Below, in pieces: positions 45,611-53,386 of a stretch of 64,000 nt of DNA. Within the stretch, counting starts at the first letter, position 1; every line of letters starts with the position of its first letter. The stretch is from contig JAOTYK010000004.1 in the NCBI GenBank assembly GCA_029861955.1, positions 62,001-126,000 of the forward strand, in the 5' to 3' direction. The translations under genes and the position numbers were made by a program. Below the pieces are notes generated by a model. That model was not told the DNA's origin. It saw nothing but the letters and a program-made list of their open reading frames with translations, and did no database searches. This DNA comes from Acidobacteriota bacterium (GTDB lineage Bacteria; Acidobacteriota; Polarisedimenticolia; Polarisedimenticolales; Polarisedimenticolaceae).

Positions 45611-45652
45611 AGCTTCGGAGGCTGGTGCTCTATCCAGCTGAGCTACGCGCGC
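45611..45652 (-). repeat. Distal att copy: 5' part of tRNA-Arg(CCG)
   Basis: Forty-two bases identical to 44319-44360, from tRNA base 1 through the anticodon. No 3' half is attached, so it is not a functional tRNA. Confidence 0.92.
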
Positions 45653-45679
45653 TTTAGACCGGATCGTCAGCCTATCATC

Positions 45680-46054
45680 TCAATCGTCGTCGGGGTCCTT
45701 CACGTAGACCTTCATGGCCTCCCAGCGGGTCAACTGCACCTTGCCCGGCGCGAACCCACGGGGCTTGCGGACATCCCCGGCCCGGCAGACATGCACCTCG
45801 GTCTTGCCGCCGGCGCCGCGGGCCTTGGAGTGCCAGGCGGCCAGCTGGGCGGCCTTGCGCACCACCTCTCGTGGCGGCTCACCGGCCCCCTCGGGGATCC
45901 GGATGATGACGTGGGAGCCCGAGTAGTCGGCGACATGAAACCAGAGATCGTCGGGGTCGGCGACTTCGAGGGTCAGCCGGTCATTGTCGCCGGCGCCCTT
46001 GCCGACCAGGATCTCCCAGCCGTCGACGACCACCGTTCGGTACTTCACATTCAT
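45680..46054 (-). CDS. Free-standing NFACT-R domain protein
   Basis: A 124-residue protein consisting only of an NFACT-R (DUF814) domain: WEILVGKGAGDNDRLTLEVA, DLWFHVADYSGSHVIIR, VVRKAAQLAAWHSKAR, VHVCRAGDVRKPRGFAPGKV. This domain is the C-terminal part of RqcH/Tae2, which binds stalled 50S-peptidyl-tRNA and adds C-terminal tails; the other RqcH domains are absent. Stand-alone NFACT-R proteins are known but little studied. The N-terminal start was set at the ATG before MNVKYRTVVV; longer frames upstream run through a terminator. Confidence 0.85.
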   Translation of the reverse strand: MNVKYRTVVVDGWEILVGKGAGDNDRLTLEVADPDDLWFHVADYSGSHVIIRIPEGAGEPPREVVRKAAQLAAWHSKARGAGGKTEVHVCRAGDVRKPRGFAPGKVQLTRWEAMKVYVKDPDDD

Positions 46055-46082
46055 CCCCGGAGGATAGCAGCACGCGCTATAC

Positions 46083-46114
46083 AAAAAAGGGGGCATGGCC
46101 TGCGCCATGCCCCC
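46083..46114 (-). terminator. Intrinsic terminator of the 1765-residue protein gene
   Basis: On the minus strand GGGGGCATGGC pairs with GCCATGCCCCC over 11 bases (arms 46104-46114 and 46089-46099), followed by TTTTTTGT. It lies 25 bases after the stop codon. Confidence 0.88.
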
Positions 46115-46139
46115 ACTTGCTACTTGCTCTTGCGTGCCG

Positions 46140-49100
46140 TCAGGGAACGGCCACACACAGCGACGTGCTGTTGCGGGCCCCTTCGGGGGTGTTGTCCCCG
46201 AGCGGTCCGTTGTGCACCGCCGTGCTGGTACCGACCAGGATGAACACGAGATCGTTGCCCGTGATCCCCGCACCTACGTCGTATCCCGTGATCTCGCGAG
46301 TCGCGCCGAGATCCGAGGTCACCACCGCACAGTCTTTACGACCGTTGGGGCCCTCGACATCGAACGGCGCGGCCGCCAGCGACGATGCCGAGTTGGAGAC
46401 GAAGACGTTGTAGTCGAACACGCTACCCGCATCCTCGAACTCCAGATCCACGATGTTGTTCACGGGTCCGGGGATGCGACTGACGAGCAGCGGAGACGAG
46501 CCGGGCTCGGAGACCGACGTCGCGCAGGAGGTCGGCAGACCGCTGTTGTCCGTCGTGTCACAAACCAGGTTCGACGCAAAGATCGTCGAGTGGATCACGT
46601 ACTCGCCGGTGGACGGCGTCGTCATGTTGGCGACGCCGTCACAGTCGTTGCGGAACGACTGCACCGCCGCGGTCACCTGATCGACCTCGAGGTTGAAGTC
46701 CTCACCACTACAACAGACCGGGTCGCCACGGACGACAATCCAGTAGTTCTGACCGGCAGTGAAGCCCACCGGTGCGGGCAAGGGGAACTCGACCTGTCCG
46801 GCACCGTCGCCACTCGACAGGATACCGTCGGCCAGGATCGTGCCGAAGTCCGGCGCACCGGCCAGATCGGGATGCATGTACCAGTGGTTGGGCCACGGGC
46901 CACCGAAGTTGATCGAGTTGTCGATGCAGATCGCGGTCACTTCGTAATCGCCGACGATGCCGAAGTCCGACGCGTTCCACAGCTGACCCATGGCGCAGTC
47001 GGTGTTGCCGGCCATGCCGCCGTTGAACCACTCCGCCGTGTCGGCGGTGCCGTTGTCGTATTGGGCGTTGCCGCATACGGCGCGTGTCGCGTTTACCTGG
47101 GCGTCACCCGGAGTCCCGCGGGTCACCGAAACGACGCCTTCGGTTGAGGAGGCCTGAACGATGAAGCCCTCGGCACGATTGGTGTCCGACTCTTCGTCAC
47201 CGGCCGGCGGCGAGATCGACATCGGGTCCTGACCCACGGTCGCTACCGGTCGGCTCGTCGTCGAGGCTTCGAGGACCCGACTGGAACTCCGCTGGATCGG
47301 TACCGAACCGAAGCGGGCGTCGGGATCTCGCGAGTCCTCGTCGCTGAAGGCCAGCTGGGCCGACGGCGGCGGAGGCGCGATGGGTCCACCCCCTAGGTCG
47401 ATATCGAGGGTGAAGCTGGTGGTCAATCGACCATCGGCACCACAGATCTCGTCGGAGAGCACCGTGACACCGAAGGTCAGCGTGTCGGGATCGCCCATCG
47501 CGTCGCACTCATAAGCGGGGTCGACCTGGAAGCGGAACGGGCTACCCGGGTTGGATACCATCGCCCCGCCGAGGATCGTCCCGAAGTCGGCCGAGTCACG
47601 AATCAGACAGGAGACGGCCAGCGAATCGGTCTCGATGAAGACTGTCGCGTTGGTCAGCGTCGTCGCCGAGTCGTTGAACAGCTCCAACTCGAACGCGAAG
47701 TCCTCGTTGGTGTCCGGGTTGTTGTCGGCATCGCCGTTGTCCATCGTGACCGTTCGCGATGCGATGCTGATGTTGGCCGATGGGTAGTCGGTCAGCGCCG
47801 ACGTGACGTCGCTGCACGGCGAACCGGTGCCGTCATCCAGATCATCGTAGGTCGCAAGCAGCTGGTCCGCAGGCAACGCGAACACGACACCGTCACCCAC
47901 CGACGATCCGGAGACCGTCGAAACGGCGACCGACCCGAGGAACAGTTCGGACGCACCCTGTCTCGACAGGACGACGGCCTCGGAGTCCCCTCCACTGGTG
48001 GAGGTGACCGTCACCATTAACGAGCTGCCGATGGCATCGCCGTCGATGACACGGATCTCGACCGGTTCGTTCTGGCAGCTTGTCTGCAGCGTTCCGACCG
48101 AGAACGAAACCTGACCGCACTGACCGGAGACACCACAGTCTCCGGTGTTGGGACCGGCATGGAACTCTTCCCAGCCCAGTTCGGTGTTGTCGATGCCGAA
48201 GCCGTCGGTGGCCACGCCGTCGGCGATGCCGAACAGCTGCTCCTCGACGGCCAGCAGAGCGAAGTTGAGGGAATGATCGCCGGGCATCTCGATGTCGCCC
48301 GCCTGGCTCACACCGGCTGCGGCACTGCCGATGCAGATGGTCAGACGGTTTTCGGTCACGTCGGTGACCGGCTCACAGAACGCGGTGGCGGGGCTGACCG
48401 CGTTGGAGGCATCCCAGTCCCAGGCTCCCGGCGTCGGGTCGCAGCAGTCCAGGGCAGCCATCGAGAAGAAGGCCGCGGAGATGGGCCAGCCGGTGCCGTC
48501 GTTGTTTTGATCCAACGGAGTCGCTCCGTCGATGACCTGAGCGCCCTGATAATCGTCATCCAGGAAGAGACCCCAGATCACATCGTCCTCTCCGGTCACC
48601 GAGGTCGACGTATCGAAGGAGAAGTAGGTCATGCCGTAACGCCACGGTTGTCCCGTGCCGCCGTCGGTCCCGGAGTTGATCAACGAGATCGGTGTCGTCG
48701 GCACCAGGGTGCCTGCGGAGTTGCCGGGGATCGACGTACCGCCACAGTTGGTCTGTTTGTACATGCCGGCAGACGCGTCGAAACAGGTTCCGACGGTGCG
48801 ATCCTCGAAGCCACAACCGGGTTGGGACGATCGCTGCCAGCCAATGTCCGCGAAACCGTCGGCGGTCCACGCCAGGCTGGTCATGTCAGCCGCGGTGTGA
48901 TTGAAGCAGACACCGTGCTGTTCAATGACATCGTCGGCGTTGACGATCGAGTTGACATCCGCCAGGACCAGCGGGTTCTGATAACCGTCGGCGGTCACCG
49001 TCACCTCGAGCGTGATCTCGGTCAGAGACGGACAGGTCTCGACCCGAACGCTCCAGTTACCGCTGGCCGTCTCGCCGGCGGGGATACTACCGATGTTCAA

Positions 49101-51437
49101 CGGATTCTGACTGAGCACGCTCAGACACCCGGAGGGCGGTGAAACCGCGGTGTCGTCGAACTCGAGGATCACGTTGTCGACGGTGCGCAATTCGTTGTTG
49201 ACGACCGTGTAGCTGAAGACCAGCAGTTCGTCGGTATCGGCGTAGGGCAGCCATTTCTCACCGGTGTTGACCAGCGGGTCCGCCGTCGTCCAGCTATCGC
49301 AACCACCGGAAAGGAACGCACCGCCCGTGGACGCGTCGAGCGTACAGACGATCGGCGCCGTGTCGTTGTGAATGGTCTCGTAGGTGACGGTGATCGTGTC
49401 CCCTTCGGCCACACCCAGAACGCCGTTGTCGTTGGTCGTGTCGCCGATAGCCAGCGCGATCGATCCGGTCGTTCGCAGCGAGTCGACGGCGCTCAGTGAG
49501 ACGACCTCCGAATCGGTGGAGCTGGTGACCGTCGCCGTGGCCGACTGAGTGTCGTCGATCACGTTGACGACCGCCAGGTCATCGCAACCATAGTTGGTGC
49601 GATCGAAGGCGACGGAGGTCGGCGGCGGACCGACGAAGAATTGACCCCAGACCGTGGCCCAGGCGTCCTGCGTGGCACTGCCGAATTTGTTGTAGACCCA
49701 GAAACTGTTGTTCACGGGGTCGACGGCGATGCCGCTGTAGTCACCCCAGCGGTTGCCGTTGGTGTCTTCGTAGGTGTTCAGACCCACCTGCACGGCTTCC
49801 GAAGGCTGAACGACCCCGGGACCGTCGGTGGACTCATGGACGGTGTAATAGGCACCCGGATTGAGGGTCGTGCTGGAGGCCGAGAAGCCGATACCCACGT
49901 CGCCGTTGGCGTTCACCGCCAGTGCTGGGTAGAACGTGTTGGTTCCCACCCCAAGATCCTCGCCACCGACGTTGGCGCCGTTGGACGAAACCGGGTTCCC
50001 CGAGACCGTCGTATCGATTTCGGCCCAACGAGCGGTCGGTTGACCGGCATCGGGGCTCGGGTTCGACGGATTGACCAGCAAGGCCAGGTGAAGTCGATCG
50101 TCCCGCCAGTCGGCATCGAAGACGGAACGATTGATCGTATCCAGCAATCCGGCGCCGCCGGGTTGCTCCGCTCCGGGCATCAAGGCACCGGTGTTGTCGA
50201 CGGCACCGATGTTGACATAATCCTGAAGCAGGATGTACTGACCCGGGTTCATCGGATCGTCCAGCAGCTCGTAAAGGTTGACGAACGCGCTGCCGGCGCT
50301 GTTGAGTCCGGTATAGGCGGTGAAGTAGTTCCGGTTGTCCGCGTCAGGATGGACACCGAACTGATGGGCCGGCTGGATGGTGAAGTTTCGAGATTCCGGC
50401 ACGACGGAGGGGACGATGACATCGGCCGTCAGTTCCGCGCCGTTGCTGGTGCCGTCGTAGAGCCCACCGGTCAGCCCCTTATCGATCACGTAGATCAGGC
50501 TATTCCTGAAGTTTGTCGTGCCGAACTGGTTGGCGGTCACGAAGATTGCCGCCTCGTCCATACCCAGACCCGGGTAGTCCGCGGCGGTCGCCTCGCCGGC
50601 CAGCATGATGGACGCATCGACCCACGACAGGTACCAGGTCCCGTTGGGGTCAGAGTCGTCGGAGACGCCGATGAGGATCCGCGCGTCGGCGGTCGCATTG
50701 GGCACCTCGAGGAGGATGATCACGAACCGATCCTCGTACTGGTCATACAGGACCTTGGGGTCGGTGATGATGTTGTTGGTGTTTGCGATCACGGGATTGA
50801 AGAAGGTGATCAGGGAGCCGGTCGAAGTGACCGCGCCGGTGCTCTTCTCGTGGAATCGAAAGTTGGTGTTGACCACGTTAACGACGTGGACCGGCCCGGC
50901 GGCGCCGTGGGGATCCGCCGGGGCAAAACCGGAATTGAAGATCGTGGTCGACAAGAACGTGATCAACGGCGCGCGACCGGTACCCTCGTTCTCGCTGAAC
51001 TGTCCGGGGAGCGCCAGTGCCTCTGCTCCGTCATCGAACGAGACGTGGGGCTTCGGCTTACGAGGAAACTTCTTGGTCTTGGGGACGAAGATGGAGGTTA
51101 ACTCCTTATCCAGCCGCTTGGCGTTCTCCGTCTGGATGTGGGTGACGACCGGCATGTTGCGTCGACTGGGGACGACCTTGAAGTCGAGTCCCTGAAGTTG
51201 CTCGGTCGGGATGTGACTGCGGGCGACCACGTCGGGTAGCACGACGTCACGCGCCTGTTCTTCGCTCTCCGTGTCTGCCGCTTCGACCACGGCCTGCGGT
51301 GTCGGTTCGACGGCTGTCGGTTCGACGACCGCTGTCGCCTTGGTTTCCGGAGTCGGTGTTTGCGGCAGCAGGACCACGATCAGCCCAAAGAGCAATGCCG
51401 TGGATCCCAGCAGCCAGAGTACGCGTCCCGTCTTCAT
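46140..51437 (-). CDS. 1765-residue exported multidomain protein
   Basis: An N-terminal signal or anchor helix (VLWLLGSTALLFGLIVVLL) is followed by a Pro/Thr/Glu-rich linker (about 25-70). Next comes a region of about 550 residues with DPHGAAGPVHVVNVVNTNF, YPGLGMDEAAIFVTANQF and NRWGDYSGIAVDPVNNSFW that looks like a beta-propeller. Several Ig-like or beta-sandwich segments and Cys-rich stretches make up the rest, ending in a CBM- or pre-peptidase-like domain with an unanchored C-terminus. No catalytic motif is evident. Probably secreted or surface-bound. Single gene with its own terminator; ribosome binding site AGGGGAAA. Confidence 0.8.
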   Translation of the reverse strand: MKTGRVLWLLGSTALLFGLIVVLLPQTPTPETKATAVVEPTAVEPTPQAVVEAADTESEEQARDVVLPDVVARSHIPTEQLQGLDFKVVPSRRNMPVVTHIQTENAKRLDKELTSIFVPKTKKFPRKPKPHVSFDDGAEALALPGQFSENEGTGRAPLITFLSTTIFNSGFAPADPHGAAGPVHVVNVVNTNFRFHEKSTGAVTSTGSLITFFNPVIANTNNIITDPKVLYDQYEDRFVIILLEVPNATADARILIGVSDDSDPNGTWYLSWVDASIMLAGEATAADYPGLGMDEAAIFVTANQFGTTNFRNSLIYVIDKGLTGGLYDGTSNGAELTADVIVPSVVPESRNFTIQPAHQFGVHPDADNRNYFTAYTGLNSAGSAFVNLYELLDDPMNPGQYILLQDYVNIGAVDNTGALMPGAEQPGGAGLLDTINRSVFDADWRDDRLHLALLVNPSNPSPDAGQPTARWAEIDTTVSGNPVSSNGANVGGEDLGVGTNTFYPALAVNANGDVGIGFSASSTTLNPGAYYTVHESTDGPGVVQPSEAVQVGLNTYEDTNGNRWGDYSGIAVDPVNNSFWVYNKFGSATQDAWATVWGQFFVGPPPTSVAFDRTNYGCDDLAVVNVIDDTQSATATVTSSTDSEVVSLSAVDSLRTTGSIALAIGDTTNDNGVLGVAEGDTITVTYETIHNDTAPIVCTLDASTGGAFLSGGCDSWTTADPLVNTGEKWLPYADTDELLVFSYTVVNNELRTVDNVILEFDDTAVSPPSGCLSVLSQNPLNIGSIPAGETASGNWSVRVETCPSLTEITLEVTVTADGYQNPLVLADVNSIVNADDVIEQHGVCFNHTAADMTSLAWTADGFADIGWQRSSQPGCGFEDRTVGTCFDASAGMYKQTNCGGTSIPGNSAGTLVPTTPISLINSGTDGGTGQPWRYGMTYFSFDTSTSVTGEDDVIWGLFLDDDYQGAQVIDGATPLDQNNDGTGWPISAAFFSMAALDCCDPTPGAWDWDASNAVSPATAFCEPVTDVTENRLTICIGSAAAGVSQAGDIEMPGDHSLNFALLAVEEQLFGIADGVATDGFGIDNTELGWEEFHAGPNTGDCGVSGQCGQVSFSVGTLQTSCQNEPVEIRVIDGDAIGSSLMVTVTSTSGGDSEAVVLSRQGASELFLGSVAVSTVSGSSVGDGVVFALPADQLLATYDDLDDGTGSPCSDVTSALTDYPSANISIASRTVTMDNGDADNNPDTNEDFAFELELFNDSATTLTNATVFIETDSLAVSCLIRDSADFGTILGGAMVSNPGSPFRFQVDPAYECDAMGDPDTLTFGVTVLSDEICGADGRLTTSFTLDIDLGGGPIAPPPPSAQLAFSDEDSRDPDARFGSVPIQRSSSRVLEASTTSRPVATVGQDPMSISPPAGDEESDTNRAEGFIVQASSTEGVVSVTRGTPGDAQVNATRAVCGNAQYDNGTADTAEWFNGGMAGNTDCAMGQLWNASDFGIVGDYEVTAICIDNSINFGGPWPNHWYMHPDLAGAPDFGTILADGILSSGDGAGQVEFPLPAPVGFTAGQNYWIVVRGDPVCCSGEDFNLEVDQVTAAVQSFRNDCDGVANMTTPSTGEYVIHSTIFASNLVCDTTDNSGLPTSCATSVSEPGSSPLLVSRIPGPVNNIVDLEFEDAGSVFDYNVFVSNSASSLAAAPFDVEGPNGRKDCAVVTSDLGATREITGYDVGAGITGNDLVFILVGTSTAVHNGPLGDNTPEGARNSTSLCVAVP

Positions 51438-51612
51438 GGATTTCCCCTTCGTCGGACCGATGGCGGGTCCAGACTCCCTGGAGGCACATTAAATCGAAGG
51501 CCAACCCACCCGACGGGCAGCCTCTTGATAAGTTGTCCTCATTCATTTACGCGAGAAAGTGGCCCAGATCAACCGCCACAACCGGGTTCCGGGGGATTCC
51601 CCCGCTAGATAG

Positions 51613-51689
51613 TGGTCGGGGCGGCAGGATTCGAACCTGCGACCCTCTGCTCCCAAAGCAGATGCGCTACCTGGCTGCGCTACGCCCCG
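51613..51689 (-). tRNA. tRNA-Pro (anticodon GGG)
   Basis: A 77-base tRNA with encoded CCA. Acceptor CGGGGCG/CGCCCCG; anticodon stem TCTGC/GCAGA holds loop TTTGGGA (anticodon GGG). No att-like fragment or integrase remnant is seen next to it. Confidence 0.96.
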
Positions 51690-51764
51690 ACGTGGCACGC
51701 ATGGTAGGAGGGGCGGGACGTACGGTCAAATCTTGCTATTCTGGAGTGGACGGGAGCGGAAACC

Positions 51765-52313
51765 ATGAATAGACCCAGGCATTTTCGATTACGGACGATC
51801 CTGGCGCTGTCGCTGGCCCAATTCTGCGTCGCCGGCGTTGCCTTAGGCCAGCAGACCGATCCGTCCCCCCTGGACGTGTCACCGGTCAAGATCGCCGGCC
51901 ACTACGAGATCGACTGGAAGATCACCGAGCGAGGGATCCGCCAACTCATCATTCGAGATGCCCGCGCCCAGGGTCAGCGGGACAACGCGACACCCGAGAC
52001 CATCGAGCGGATCGTCCGCGGCCCGCAGGTCGACGCCATTGTCCTCCGATTCCTGACGGCGACTCAGGAAGAGTATGAAGGGGTCAGCCTCGACCTGTTC
52101 GAGGACGGTCTGTTCGTCAATAGCGCCGAGGGGCTGGGTCAGTGGGCGATCCACGAGTCCGGCTCCATGATGGTCAACATCGAGGATCAGAAGGAGGATC
52201 AGAAGACCGCCTGGAGGTTTGACGGCCGATCGATCCGATTCCAGGTGGACGCCGACGTCATCGCCTACGATCTGTTCTTCCGCAAGACCGGGGCCCCGAG
52301 GGATCTGCCGTGA
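51765..52313 (+). CDS. Exported protein of unknown function
   Basis: A 182-residue protein with a signal peptide ([18 protein letters not shown], cleavage near residue 29). The mature part has a helical half and a beta-rich half ([46 protein letters not shown]) that could be a lipocalin-like or DUF-type barrel. No family recognised. It overlaps the YchF-like gene by 4 bases (GTGA), implying coupled translation, an odd pairing of an exported protein with a cytoplasmic NTPase. Confidence 0.7.
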   Translation: MNRPRHFRLRTILALSLAQFCVAGVALGQQTDPSPLDVSPVKIAGHYEIDWKITERGIRQLIIRDARAQGQRDNATPETIERIVRGPQVDAIVLRFLTATQEEYEGVSLDLFEDGLFVNSAEGLGQWAIHESGSMMVNIEDQKEDQKTAWRFDGRSIRFQVDADVIAYDLFFRKTGAPRDLP

Positions 52314-53386
52314 AAATCGGTCTAGCCGGCTTCCCGTTAACCGGGAAGTCCACGTTGTTTCAGTTGTTGACCGGCCTGGAACCGGCGGCCCACGGCGGCC
52401 GCGGCGAGGCGCAACAGGGCGTGACGCGGGTCCCGGACCCCCGCCTGAACCGGCTGAGCGAGATGTACTCGCCTAAGAAGACCACGCCGGCCACGGTGAC
52501 CTACCTGGATCTGGCCGGGGTCGAGAAGGGACAGGCCGCCAAGACCCTACCCCTGGACGCGCTGCGGACCGTCGACGCCCTGGCCCATGTGGTCCGCGGC
52601 TTCGAGGACGAATCGATCCCCCACTCCGAGGGCCCCATCGATCCGGCGCGGGACGTGGCCGCCATGGAGACCGAGCTGATCCTCGCCGACCTGATCGTCG
52701 CGGAGCGACGGGTCGAGAAGCTGGATCTGCTGGTCAAGAAGACCGCCAAGGAAGAAGAGAAGAAGGAGTTGGCGATCTTCCGCAAGGTGCTGGCCCACCT
52801 CGAAGAAGAGAAGCCGTTGCGTAACGGCGACTGGAACGAGACCGAGCTGAGACTGCTGCGGGGCTACACGTTCCTCTCCCTGAAGCCGCTGCTGGTGGTC
52901 ATCAACGCCGGCGAGGACGATGCGCAGAAACTCCACGAGGGAGCCGCCTCGTTCAACCTCGAGGCCGTCGACGCTCAGGATCGGACCGCCGTGGTCGCCA
53001 TGTCGGCCAAACTCGAGGCGGAGATCGCACAACTCGACGGGGACGATGCGGCCGTCTTCATGGAAGAGATGGGCATCCGCGAACCGGCGCTGGATCGGAT
53101 GATCCGAGCGTCCTATGCGTTGCTGGATCGAGTCTCCTTCTTCACCGTCGGCGAAGACGAGTGTCGAGCCTGGACCATCGGACGGGACACCGACGCGCGG
53201 AAGGCCGCCGGTGTGATCCACAGCGATATCGAGCGAGGTTTCATCCGCGCCGAGTTGGTGGCCTACAAGGATCTCGACGCCAACGGGAGCTGGAGCGCCT
53301 GCCGCGACGACGGCACGCTTCGACTCGAGGGCAAGGAATACCCGATGCAGGACGGCGATGTGGTCAACTTCCGCTTCAACGTCTAG
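52310..53386 (+). CDS. YchF/Ola1-like P-loop NTPase, divergent
   Basis: This 358-residue protein has the OBG-HAS layout: G1 GFPLTGKSTL, G3 DLAGVEKG, a coiled-coil insertion (about 120-180), G4-like NAGE where YchF has NVNE, and a C-terminal TGS domain (AWTIGRD, KAAGVIHSDIERGFIRAE, MQDGDVVNFRFNV). YchF proteins bind the ribosome, prefer ATP and affect stress translation. Switch II is shortened compared with E. coli YchF (which has LVKGASKGEGLGNQFL), so this is a divergent member. GTG start overlapping the upstream stop codon. Confidence 0.85.
   Translation: MKIGLAGFPLTGKSTLFQLLTGLEPAAHGGRGEAQQGVTRVPDPRLNRLSEMYSPKKTTPATVTYLDLAGVEKGQAAKTLPLDALRTVDALAHVVRGFEDESIPHSEGPIDPARDVAAMETELILADLIVAERRVEKLDLLVKKTAKEEEKKELAIFRKVLAHLEEEKPLRNGDWNETELRLLRGYTFLSLKPLLVVINAGEDDAQKLHEGAASFNLEAVDAQDRTAVVAMSAKLEAEIAQLDGDDAAVFMEEMGIREPALDRMIRASYALLDRVSFFTVGEDECRAWTIGRDTDARKAAGVIHSDIERGFIRAELVAYKDLDANGSWSACRDDGTLRLEGKEYPMQDGDVVNFRFNV

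Larger units (their letters stand above)
44319..45652 (-). mobile_element. Arg(CCG) module: integrase remnant plus DUF1566 exported protein
   Basis: A segment of 1.3 kb flanked by a perfect 42-base repeat of the 5' part of tRNA-Arg(CCG) (44319-44360 and 45611-45652). Next to the tRNA 5' end lies a tyrosine recombinase fragment read in the tRNA direction; one exported-protein gene follows. Layout and polarity are the same as in the Arg(UCU) train at a different tRNA. The stretch 45382-45610 before the distal repeat holds no gene. Confidence 0.78.

Noticed and set aside
49641-51101. 486-codon plus-strand frame inside the 1765-residue protein gene
   Set aside because: Antisense shadow in GC-rich sequence; Val/Arg/Gly-rich with no domain. 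The same applies to 46095-47147 and 48159-49142 on that strand.
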